The translations under genes and the position numbers were made by a program. Shown in pieces: positions 18,253-25,713 of a DNA stretch of 64,000 nt. How positions within the stretch are numbered: the stretch's first letter is position 1; each line of letters starts with the position of its first letter. The stretch is taken from NCBI RefSeq assembly GCF_917563885.1, contig NZ_CAKJTG010000023.1, positions 1 through 64,000 on the forward strand. Direction: 5' to 3'. The DNA is from Pseudoneobacillus rhizosphaerae (GTDB taxonomy: Bacteria; Bacillota; Bacilli; Bacillales; Cytobacillaceae). The notes beneath the pieces are model-generated. The model was not told the origin of the DNA and ran no database searches. It was given only the letters and a program-made list of their open reading frames with translations.

Positions 18253-18298
18253 GTGCACTTCGATTTGTCATTGTAATTTTATTTGTTATAAATGCAAA

Positions 18299-18326
18299 AG
18301 AAACCCTAGATAAACTAGAGTTCCTT
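18299..18326 (-). terminator. hag terminator
   Basis: GGAACTCTAG-TTTAT-CTAGGGTTTC on the minus strand, then TTTT. Confidence 0.65.
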
Positions 18327-18338
18327 TTAAAATAATTA

Positions 18339-19529
18339 TTAACGAAGAAGTTGTAAAACCCCTTGTGGTTGTTGGTTTGCTTGAGCAAGCATAGCTTGAG
18401 CAGCTTGAGAAAGGATAGAATTCTTAGTTTGGTTCATCATTTCTTTCGCCATATCAACATCACGTACGCGAGACTCAGCAGCTGTCAAGTTTTCAGAAGA
18501 TGTGCCAAGGTTATTGATTGTGTGCTCTAAACGATTTTGAGCCGCACCAAGAGTGGAACGTTGTTTAGATACTTGTTTAATAGCGTCATCTAAAACAGAA
18601 GTTAAAGCATCTGCCTTTATTTTATCACTTACGATAGCGCTTGCAGCACCCGATACTTTATCTGAAATTTTGTTCGCTCCACCACTACCAAGTGTTGAAG
18701 AATCCATTTTCGAGAAAGAAACATCTAACTTTTCATCATTTGTTCCGTTAGAACCAATTGCAAAACTAGCTGAGGCATTTGCACCTGTAATAATAGTAAG
18801 TGCCTTCAATTCATCAGCAATATTAGCATTACTTTTTGCAGAAGCACCAGTAAGCTCTACAGATATACCTAATTCGTTAAAGTTTAATGTTGTAGTACCA
18901 TCTGCACCAATTGTAGCCTCACCTGTAATAGTTTGAGCTACTGAATCAGTCCCACGCGTTAATGTAATTTTACCAGCGCCAGCGTCTGAGAATGTGTATG
19001 TTGTGCTTCCTTGTGCGCCAGAAACATCAATTTTAGAAATTGACGCTGAACCACCAGCTGTTGATAATACTGTACCCACAGTTGCAGTACCAGCAGTTTG
19101 TGTTGCAGATAAGTCACCATTTAATAGTTTTTTACCGTTAAATGCTGTTGTTTTAGAGATACGGTCAACTTCACCTTTTAATTGAAGTAATTCTTCACCG
19201 ATCGCTTCACGGTCGTCAGTATTATTAGTGTCAGTTGATGCTTGAACAGATAATTCACGCATACGTTGAAGAATATCATGAGTTTCGTTTAATGCACCTT
19301 CAGCTGTTTGAATCATAGAGATTCCATCTTGAGCATTACGAGATGCTTGATCTAAACCACGTACTTGAGCACGCATTTTTTCAGAGATTGCTAAACCGGC
19401 TGCATCATCACCAGCACGGTTAATACGTAGACCTGAAGATAATTTCTCCATTGATTTTGATTGAGCGCCTGAAGCACTATTCAACTGACGGTGAGTGTTT
19501 AATGCCGCGATGTTGTGATTAATACGCAT
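18339..19529 (-). CDS. hag: flagellin
   Basis: Filament subunit, exported through the flagellar type III system and assembled under the FliD cap. The N-terminal D0/D1 region is MRINHNIAALNTHRQL...KLSSGLRINRAGDDAAG, and the C-terminus is AESRVRDVDMAKEMM...QGVLQLLR. A Ser/Thr/Gly/Ala-rich central part (residues ~145-310) is the variable surface domain. At 396 aa it is longer than B. subtilis Hag (304). AGGAGG lies upstream. The gene sits directly after the tandem CsrA gene. Confidence 0.97.
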   Translation of the reverse strand: MRINHNIAALNTHRQLNSASGAQSKSMEKLSSGLRINRAGDDAAGLAISEKMRAQVRGLDQASRNAQDGISMIQTAEGALNETHDILQRMRELSVQASTDTNNTDDREAIGEELLQLKGEVDRISKTTAFNGKKLLNGDLSATQTAGTATVGTVLSTAGGSASISKIDVSGAQGSTTYTFSDAGAGKITLTRGTDSVAQTITGEATIGADGTTTLNFNELGISVELTGASAKSNANIADELKALTIITGANASASFAIGSNGTNDEKLDVSFSKMDSSTLGSGGANKISDKVSGAASAIVSDKIKADALTSVLDDAIKQVSKQRSTLGAAQNRLEHTINNLGTSSENLTAAESRVRDVDMAKEMMNQTKNSILSQAAQAMLAQANQQPQGVLQLLR

Positions 19530-19637
19530 AATTTTTTCCTCCTAAATATATAATTTTTACTGGGGTTGCCCCCTATTTTTTATTGCTATATAATAAACCC
19601 TTTAAGGGCTATTAACCAATGAAAAATTCTTCTCTTC
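19530..19637 (-). promoter_or_regulatory. hag leader with hairpins, possible CsrA target
   Basis: Read 5'-3' on the minus strand, the leader has AGCCCTTAAAGGGTT (small hairpin), then GGGGGCAACCCC (hairpin), then TTTAGGAGGAAAAAATT before the ATG. The ribosome site itself holds two GGA triplets, the core of CsrA sites. No good sigma-D -10 is visible; a sigma-A-like TTGGTT-N18-TATTAT is present. That CsrA acts here is inference from B. subtilis. Confidence 0.45.
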
Positions 19638-19994
19638 CTAGAATGTTGGTAAGCAGTTATGTTTATGTAAGCTTCTGTTATTAATTAACTCTTCACGATA
19701 GATGCTTATTTCTTTAGGTGCATCAATTGCGTAGCGAAGTAAGCCAGATTCAGTTTGGAGAATCGTTACCTTTATATCTTCTCCAATGGCTATTGTCTCA
19801 CCAATAATTTGAGCTCGTTTTTTCAACTGATTAATTCTTGGTGTAATTTGTTTCTCATACGAAATCCGAATGTTTTTTGGAGCATCAATGTCCACTTTTA
19901 GCTTATACTGAATTTGAAGAACAGTAACTTTAATGTCATCCCCAATTATCACTGATTGGCCAATTTCTCTGCCTACAATAAGCAATGTTACCAT
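19638..19994 (-). CDS. tandem two-domain CsrA-like protein
   Basis: CsrA is a homodimeric RNA-binding translational regulator of about 60-75 aa. This 118-residue protein is two CsrA domains in one chain. Domain 1 (about 4-50) has LLIVGREIGQSVIIGDDIKV and DAPKNIRISYEK; domain 2 (about 57-104) has IIGETIAIGEDIKVTILQ and DAPKEISIYREE. Aligned to E. coli CsrA, domain 1 keeps Arg6 (R9) but has Tyr46 at the Arg44 position; domain 2 keeps Arg44 (R100) but has Gln62 at the Arg6 position. The domain 1 C-terminal helix is missing. It sits upstream of hag, as csrA does in B. subtilis, and has its own sigma-D promoter. No fliW is in the window. Confidence 0.85.
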   Translation of the reverse strand: MVTLLIVGREIGQSVIIGDDIKVTVLQIQYKLKVDIDAPKNIRISYEKQITPRINQLKKRAQIIGETIAIGEDIKVTILQTESGLLRYAIDAPKEISIYREELINNRSLHKHNCLPTF

Positions 19995-20028
19995 CCTCCT
20001 GTGGAAGTATTTACCTCTACAATTATTA

Positions 20029-20055
20029 TTATCGGAGAATAACTAGAATAGTTTA
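20029..20055 (-). promoter_or_regulatory. sigma-D promoter of the csrA-like gene (and probably hag)
   Basis: Minus-strand TAAA-N15-TCCGATAA, seven of eight -10 bases matching consensus, 35 bp upstream of the start codon. Confidence 0.85.
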
Positions 20056-20308
20056 GTGCTTTCTACTAAATTTTCTTTTAGTATCTTTTAAATTTCTTTA
20101 CTAGCACTATCCATAATCCAAAACCTTTGATAGATTACAAAACAAAAAATGATGCAAGATTTTTATGTATTTCCTTAAATTGTTATCGGTAACTCTATCA
20201 ATTTGTTTAGTTTGAAGCTACGAATTTTTTTAATAGTTCCTTGTACTATTACTTATCGTATTATCCAAAAAATTGTTTAGTTAAATTTATATTTTTTTTT
20301 CAAAAATA

Positions 20309-20341
20309 AAAAAAGCCATTCATACTAGAATGACTTTTTAG
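20309..20341 (-). terminator. fliD terminator
   Basis: Minus-strand AAAAAGTCATTC-TAGTAT-GAATGGCTTTTTTT. Confidence 0.8.
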
Positions 20342-20347
20342 AAATTC

Positions 20348-21895
20348 CTATAAACCTAACTGCTGGGATAGCCAAGAACCTTGACTATTTAGTTGCTGTA
20401 ATGCTTTTTCCATTGCCGTAAACTGCTTCCACATTCTTTCTTCGTATGCACTAATTTTGCTTTGTTCTCTATTAATGTTTGAGTCTAATGATTTGAGTTG
20501 TTGTGCAATGGTACTCTTAGTATCGACAGCTGAATTTGGATAACCAGCTATTGTTCCGAGTTTTGAAATAGCTGTATTTAAGCGATCGTAAATTCTCCAA
20601 GCAAAACCACTATTTTTATGCATATTGCTGTCGGTTACGGTGGTTGATGTGCTAGTTGCTCCAGTCTCTTTAATGGTAAATAATTTCTTGATATCTTCGG
20701 AATTCGTTTTCAATAAACCTTTTAACTTCGATTCATCCAATGTCAACTTTCCATTATCTTTATAATTTGAAGAAAAATTGATTCCAATATCTTTCAAAGA
20801 CTTAAAACTTGATGAAACACCAGAATTTACAACAACAGTATTCAAACTGTTCCGCATCTCAGTCAAAAAGCTTTGAATCGTCGAATCGTTTGTCAACAAT
20901 CCACTTTTTGCTTTTTCATCCCAAAGCTTAATATCATTCTCTTTCATGTCCTTTTTCTGATCATCTAGTAAAGGAGGATAGTCACGATAGCGTTTTTCGT
21001 TTATTTTTCCGTTAAAGTCAGCAATTAAATCATTGTACTTGTCCACGAAAGTTTTAATGTTATCAAAAATACCTTGTGTATCAGTACCTACACTAACCGA
21101 GATGTTAGCACCAGGCGCTACTTTCTCCTTAAGATTAAACGTTACACCCTCATAAGTAAATTTGTTGGAAGATACATGAATCTGTGTACCATTAATGGTT
21201 ACAGTACCTGATGTGGCATTGGTTCCCTTAACCGATAACAATGGATTCACTAGTCCCGTTGTATCACCTGTATTCGAAGGATTTTTAAAACCTAGATTAT
21301 TCGAACCGGCAAAATCAGTTATTTCAATCTTTTGGGTACCACCTGTTTCTGTTGATGTAAGAACAAGAGAACCTCCAACATTAGAGGCTTTTACTTTTGT
21401 ATCTCCACTTTTCTCATTAATGGTTGCTATTGCTTTATCGAATGTCATATCCGGAGTAAGAGTTATTTCTTGTCCGTTTAAGTTAAATGTAACATCAGTG
21501 CTTCCATCTCCCCCTATAAGGCTAGAACCACTTGCCATCTTACTATCAAAACTAACAATCGCCGGTCTAGCTGCAGTAGGAAGTGTAGCTTCAGAAATAA
21601 CAAATTCCGTTTGCGTACTAGTCCCACCCGAAGAAACCTCGATACGAGAATCACTTGAAGTAACGGCTTGTTTATTAAAAGTTGATTGCAAACGCAAGCC
21701 TTCCATTGCTTTACGAAATTCATCAATCTTTTTATTAATATCACGGTAGGATTCCGATTTCCAGTTTGTTAATATTTTCGTTTGTTGCATCTTGTTTAAG
21801 CGACTGCTTTGTGCTTTTACGAGGCTATCAACCATTTCATCTGTATTCATCCCGGAAGCAAGTCCGCTTATTCTTAACGTGTTATTGTTTATCAT
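20348..21895 (-). CDS. fliD: flagellar filament cap protein FliD
   Basis: Forms the distal cap that folds incoming flagellin. It has an N-terminal FliD_N region (ISGLASGMNTDEMVDSLVKA), a flagellin-hook IN motif in the middle, and a C-terminal coiled region (SLDSNINREQSKISAYEERM). The start is taken at the ATG at 21895 (MINNNTLRISG, 515 aa), with AAAGGGTG seven bases upstream. A longer reading from 21943 adds a non-conserved 16-residue leader. It is transcribed from the sigma-D promoter at 21966-21992, apart from fliS and fliT. Confidence 0.93.
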   Translation of the reverse strand: MINNNTLRISGLASGMNTDEMVDSLVKAQSSRLNKMQQTKILTNWKSESYRDINKKIDEFRKAMEGLRLQSTFNKQAVTSSDSRIEVSSGGTSTQTEFVISEATLPTAARPAIVSFDSKMASGSSLIGGDGSTDVTFNLNGQEITLTPDMTFDKAIATINEKSGDTKVKASNVGGSLVLTSTETGGTQKIEITDFAGSNNLGFKNPSNTGDTTGLVNPLLSVKGTNATSGTVTINGTQIHVSSNKFTYEGVTFNLKEKVAPGANISVSVGTDTQGIFDNIKTFVDKYNDLIADFNGKINEKRYRDYPPLLDDQKKDMKENDIKLWDEKAKSGLLTNDSTIQSFLTEMRNSLNTVVVNSGVSSSFKSLKDIGINFSSNYKDNGKLTLDESKLKGLLKTNSEDIKKLFTIKETGATSTSTTVTDSNMHKNSGFAWRIYDRLNTAISKLGTIAGYPNSAVDTKSTIAQQLKSLDSNINREQSKISAYEERMWKQFTAMEKALQQLNSQGSWLSQQLGL

Positions 21896-21965
21896 GGATA
21901 TCACCCTTTCTTGCAATTTTAAAAAGCAGTGAAACACCATCAATTCACTACGCAGTTAGTAATTA

Positions 21966-21992
21966 TTATCGGTTTTTAATCTATAAAGTTTA
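21966..21992 (-). promoter_or_regulatory. sigma-D promoter of fliD
   Basis: Minus-strand TAAA-N15-ACCGATAA. Confidence 0.85.
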
Positions 21993-22003
21993 GAGACTGA
22001 TAG

Positions 22004-22033
22004 GAAAAATACCACAGTATCTAAGACTGTGGT
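22004..22033 (-). terminator. terminator of the cheA-flhP operon
   Basis: ACCACAGT-loop-ACTGTGGT followed on the minus strand by ATTTTT. It separates the operon from the fliD promoter. Confidence 0.8.
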
Positions 22034-22044
22034 AAGTAATTTTA

Positions 22045-22899
22045 TTATCTCATTATACTATTTGCAATCCCCATCATCTGATCAGCGTAAGAAACCGCTC
22101 TTGCGTTCATTTGGAAGCTACGCTGAGAGGTCATTAAATTGGTCATTTCCATCGCTAAATCGACGTTCGATCCTTCTAAAACTCCTGATGATAACTGAAT
22201 TTCTCTGGTTAACATGTTCCTAACCACATCATTGATATTTGTCCCCTCAGGTAAGGCTGCTACCTCGAACGAATATTGGTTATCTCCCATATTTTTTAAT
22301 AGGGAGGCGTTATCGATATTAACCATACCTATTTGTTGTCTTGAAACAAATGAAGTACCGTTACCATTTTTGTTTCGCAACTGAATTTGACCATTTGATT
22401 GAATCTTCACTTCATATCTGTCATCTAACTGAAGTGGATCACCATTTTGATTCAGCAAATATCCGCCATTAGCGTGAACTAAATGATAACTTCTTGGATT
22501 TTCAGGGTTCGGACTTAAATGAAAGTTTCCATCTCGAGTATATCGTACTTCAACAATTCCATCCTCTGCAGACCCTAAGCCAATTTGAAAAAAGCCTTTG
22601 CCATTAATCATCAAATCAAACGGGTTATTGGTTTGGATGGCTTGTCCTTGTTCCATATTTATTTGAGTAAGTCCGATACGAGCTCCGTGGCCGACGCGAA
22701 GTCCATTCGGAGTTAGTCTTCCGAGTTCCCCCTGTGCTGGCACTTGATTGTTTAAGTTGGTTGTTAATATTTCTGAGAAGCTTTGGTCTCTCTTTTTATA
22801 ACCGGTTGTGTTAACATTGGCTACGTTGTTTGCAGTCGTATCAATTTTTTGCTGATAGGCTTGCAAGGCACCGGAAGAAATATATAGTGATGTATTCAC
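22045..22899 (-). CDS. flhP: flagellar rod/hook-basal body protein FlhP
   Basis: FlgG/FlgF-family axial protein, 284 aa. The N-terminal rod motif is GALQAYQQKIDTTANNVANVNT followed by GYKK. The C-terminus is SNVDLAMEMTNLMTSQRSFQMNAR, the coiled assembly segment shared by rod and hook proteins. B. subtilis FlhO and FlhP form the distal rod. The gene directly follows flhO, as in B. subtilis. Confidence 0.88.
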   Translation of the reverse strand: MNTSLYISSGALQAYQQKIDTTANNVANVNTTGYKKRDQSFSEILTTNLNNQVPAQGELGRLTPNGLRVGHGARIGLTQINMEQGQAIQTNNPFDLMINGKGFFQIGLGSAEDGIVEVRYTRDGNFHLSPNPENPRSYHLVHANGGYLLNQNGDPLQLDDRYEVKIQSNGQIQLRNKNGNGTSFVSRQQIGMVNIDNASLLKNMGDNQYSFEVAALPEGTNINDVVRNMLTREIQLSSGVLEGSNVDLAMEMTNLMTSQRSFQMNARAVSYADQMMGIANSIMR

Positions 22900-22923
22900 G
22901 ATGTTTGTTCCTTTCCATCAAAG

Positions 22924-23811
22924 TTATCCATTGATTTTCCCGACTGAAAATAATTGTTCTAATGAGCGATCATAGGCTCCAATCACTTTTTGGTTTGCTT
23001 CATAGCCCTTTAAGGTAACCATCATTTCGGTCATCGTTTGTCCGAGGTCAACATTTGACTGTTCAATAAAGCCTTGTTGCAGCGATACTCCTAAATTGGC
23101 GGCTGTTTGTTGATCAATGATTTGTAATGGATTATCAGATTGATAGACATTACCTCCTAATCGACGAAGCGCCAATGGATTCTCTGCTACCGCAATCCCG
23201 ATTTGGCCTACTACTCTTGTTCTAGTGGGATCACTAGCGTAAGCAACTAGCTCGCCACTATCGGTAATTGTTAAATCCTCTTTACTAACACCGGCTGGAA
23301 GCTGAATTGGCTGGTTGTTTGCACCAAGGATTCGGTAGCCATCTGAAGTGACTAAACTTCCGTTAGCATCTACATCCCACTTTCCATTTCTTGTATATCC
23401 AGTTCCATCGGGAAGCTGTACTGAGAAAAAGGCTGCTGGTTTAACTTGACGACCATTTTGCTCTTGAAATGGGATACTTTGATCATTAATCGCAATATCT
23501 AATGGATTACTTGTTTGAACGATTGAACCTTGCATGAAGTTTGGTACACGTTCTTGGGCATAAACTCCATTATGAAGCTCCCCGACTGGAGTCATTTGAC
23601 CTGGATTAAAGGGTAATCCATTTATTTGCATTTGACCATTTTTATTAAAATCGCGCATCCGATGAATTAATAGCTTTGGAAATGCTCTAAGGATCGTATC
23701 ATCCTTCTTAAAACCTGGTGTTTGTGCGTTAGCCAAGTTATTTGATAGAGCCTCTTGCTTTCTTTCGAGTGAAAACATTCCTGATGCTGCCGAATATAAT
23801 CCTCTAATCAT
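22924..23811 (-). CDS. flhO: flagellar rod protein FlhO
   Basis: Paralog of FlhP/FlgG, 295 aa. It has N-terminal MIRGLYSAASGMFSLERKQE with SNNLANAQTPGFKK, a central Flg_hook-type body, and C-terminal QSNVDLGQTMTEMMVTLKGY. It is predicted to form part of the distal rod with FlhP. It follows the extra fliL-like gene and ends the cheA operon together with flhP. Confidence 0.86.
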   Translation of the reverse strand: MIRGLYSAASGMFSLERKQEALSNNLANAQTPGFKKDDTILRAFPKLLIHRMRDFNKNGQMQINGLPFNPGQMTPVGELHNGVYAQERVPNFMQGSIVQTSNPLDIAINDQSIPFQEQNGRQVKPAAFFSVQLPDGTGYTRNGKWDVDANGSLVTSDGYRILGANNQPIQLPAGVSKEDLTITDSGELVAYASDPTRTRVVGQIGIAVAENPLALRRLGGNVYQSDNPLQIIDQQTAANLGVSLQQGFIEQSNVDLGQTMTEMMVTLKGYEANQKVIGAYDRSLEQLFSVGKING

Positions 23812-23836
23812 CCCAAAACCTCCTTACCAATTAAAT

Positions 23837-24268
23837 TTACTGCACCATATGTTCCACTATATAAACTTTCGTTACATACTCATGGCCTAACGCTTTATTA
23901 AGGTCATCCTTCAATTTGTTTTCAATGGTTTCTATGGCACCTGTACCGGTCATTTCCTCCTTAGTCACGCCGTTAAAATATTTAATAATCGTGCTTTCGG
24001 TAAGAAAGGAAAGCTTAGTCAGTTCTTCGGCATTTTTCTTTGAAGTTGTAATGATTTTGAATTTCATTTTTGCCAAGCCCACATTTGCTAGGTTTGTTGT
24101 AATCGTTTCTGTTTCAACAGATTTCTCTAATAGTTTTTCGATTGTCTCTTGCTTTTTGGTTCCCTTTTCGTCGGGCTTTGTTTGCAAATAATTCCAAGTA
24201 AAGAATCCAGCTACACCAATAATGGTAATGATTCCAATAATAAGAATCGATTTCTTATAGACATTCAT
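23837..24268 (-). CDS. second FliL-like protein
   Basis: A 143-residue membrane protein with one N-terminal TM (SILIIGIITIIGVAGFFTWNY) and an extracellular domain like FliL: ETETITTNLANVGLAKMKF...LKDDLNKALGHEYVTKVYI. The canonical FliL (34156-34578) has the matching TENITTNLSSGGYVQLSF...IKNEMNKLMQSGHIVKVYT, so the two are paralogs. FliL binds the stator. This copy sits between yaaR and flhO, away from fliM, so its role may differ. Confidence 0.75.
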   Translation of the reverse strand: MNVYKKSILIIGIITIIGVAGFFTWNYLQTKPDEKGTKKQETIEKLLEKSVETETITTNLANVGLAKMKFKIITTSKKNAEELTKLSFLTESTIIKYFNGVTKEEMTGTGAIETIENKLKDDLNKALGHEYVTKVYIVEHMVQ

Positions 24269-24291
24269 TTATAGGTACCCCTTCATTTCCA

Positions 24292-24735
24292 CTACGAGTA
24301 AAGATTTATTAATAAACCTTTAATTTCTCCTACTCGTTCCAATACAGAAAGGCTCGAGCTTTGTTGATTTAATAAGTGGTCAGCTAGTTCAACTAATTTG
24401 CGGTCAATTTGTTGAACCGTCTTTAGCGTTTTATTTCCTTCATACATGTCCCAAGTTTCAGTTTGATACAGACCTATACCTTTATTAGTCACTTCACCCA
24501 TAAAGCTTTTGACTAATTCCTTGTATTTCTTTAATTCCTGGAACGTTCGTTTTTCGCTTAGTTGCTGACCTTGTTGATCTAATTTTTCTAATAATTGATG
24601 AAGATGTTCCTGCGATAAGTCTTTTGAATAGGATCTCATAATGTTTTGAAAAGACACTGAGTTGGATGAAGACTTTTCTAATGGGAATTGTCTGTTCTCA
24701 CCAATATTAACCCTAATGGAATCTTGTATTTTCAA
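24292..24735 (-). CDS. YaaR family protein (DUF327)
   Basis: A 147-residue helical protein resembling YaaR. It has a variable N-terminus, then mostly helix (HQLLEKLDQQGQQLSEKRTF, then KYKELVKSFM), and the family-typical end GNKTLKTVQQIDRKLVELAD. The function is not known. Here it is embedded in a chemotaxis and rod operon, which hints at a flagellar role. Confidence 0.7.
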   Translation of the reverse strand: MKIQDSIRVNIGENRQFPLEKSSSNSVSFQNIMRSYSKDLSQEHLHQLLEKLDQQGQQLSEKRTFQELKKYKELVKSFMGEVTNKGIGLYQTETWDMYEGNKTLKTVQQIDRKLVELADHLLNQQSSSLSVLERVGEIKGLLINLYS

Positions 24736-24775
24736 GACTTACTCCACCTCCATTCTTTTAACAAAACCTATAAAT

Positions 24776-25243
24776 CTATAAAGATTGAATAATTTCTCTT
24801 AATTCATCAAGGTTTGTCGTGTCCTCAAGTAATTTTTCAATATCTAAAAGCACCAATAAACGCTCATTCGTTTCTGAAATTCCTTTAAGATACGAGACAT
24901 TTCTTGTTTCCAATAAATTTGGACGTTGAATCGATTCAGCTGGGATATCAAGAATATCCGTAGCCGCATCCACAACTAAACCAAAGAAACTGTCAAAAGC
25001 TTGGACAATAATAACACGAGTGTCATCTGTTGACTTCATTGGTTCTCCTTTTAAGGCAGAACACATATCAACAATCGGGGTCACAATGTTTCGTACCGTC
25101 GTTACCCCTAATACGTAAGGAGAACGATTCGGGAATGGTGTAATTGTTTGTAACCGCTCAATTGAGACAACTTGGTTAATGCTAATACCGAATTCATCAT
25201 TGCCAACCCTACAAATAATCATTTTCTGTAGCAAATTCTCCAT
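24776..25243 (-). CDS. cheW: chemotaxis coupling protein CheW (second copy)
   Basis: SH3-like CheW domain, 155 aa. It links receptors to CheA: NDEFGISINQVVSIERL, PYVLGVTTVRNIVTPIVDM, and a conserved GLVVDAATDILDI. A ~15-residue C-terminal tail (TNLDELREIIQSL) makes it longer than the first copy. It follows that copy by 26 bp and probably forms a distinct coupling species. Confidence 0.9.
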   Translation of the reverse strand: MENLLQKMIICRVGNDEFGISINQVVSIERLQTITPFPNRSPYVLGVTTVRNIVTPIVDMCSALKGEPMKSTDDTRVIIVQAFDSFFGLVVDAATDILDIPAESIQRPNLLETRNVSYLKGISETNERLLVLLDIEKLLEDTTNLDELREIIQSL

Positions 25244-25269
25244 ATCGATCCCTCTCTTATCAAATAAGA

Positions 25270-25695
25270 TTAGTTGTTAGCAAATTTCATTAGCTCATCT
25301 AAATTTAATAGCATGATAATACGGCTTCCAATTTGAGCTATGCCATTTAGATAATCAAAATTTAATCCATTTGAAGATGGAGAGACGATTTCATCTTGTC
25401 CTACATCCATCACATCACTAGTTTGGTCAACCATGAATCCTAGATTCATTTCATTATAGTTTGCAATCAAGATTCTAGCTCTTCCAGTTTTTGCTACTTG
25501 ATTCTTCGATAATATATTTTGAAGGTCAATGATTGGTGTAATTTGACCTCTTAAGTTCATAACCCCTTTGATATAAGCTGGAGCATTGGGAACTCTTGTA
25601 ATTTGGGATATCCGCTCGATGGAGTGTACATGATCAATGTCTAATCCAAACTCTTCCTCACCCAATTTAAAGGCGACTATTTTTTTATTTTCCAT
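25270..25695 (-). CDS. cheW: chemotaxis coupling protein CheW (first copy)
   Basis: CheW of 141 aa. It has FKLGEEEFGLDIDHVHSIER, VPNAPAYIKGVMNLRGQITP and GFMVDQTSDVMDV, the standard two-subdomain CheW layout. It follows cheA directly and is the more canonical of the two copies. Confidence 0.93.
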   Translation of the reverse strand: MENKKIVAFKLGEEEFGLDIDHVHSIERISQITRVPNAPAYIKGVMNLRGQITPIIDLQNILSKNQVAKTGRARILIANYNEMNLGFMVDQTSDVMDVGQDEIVSPSSNGLNFDYLNGIAQIGSRIIMLLNLDELMKFANN

Positions 25696-25713
25696 TGAGA
25701 TCGATCATCCTTC

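Larger units (their letters stand above)
19995..20347. other. 353-bp region between csrA-like gene and fliD
   Basis: It contains the csrA-like ribosome site (AGGAGG), the sigma-D promoter (20029-20055) and the fliD terminator (20309-20341). The rest is AT-rich, with no supported ORF. Confidence 0.6.

Noticed and set aside
18553-18936. Plus-strand ORFs opposite hag, fliD and other genes.
   Set aside because: They are antisense shadows created by the codon bias of the real genes.
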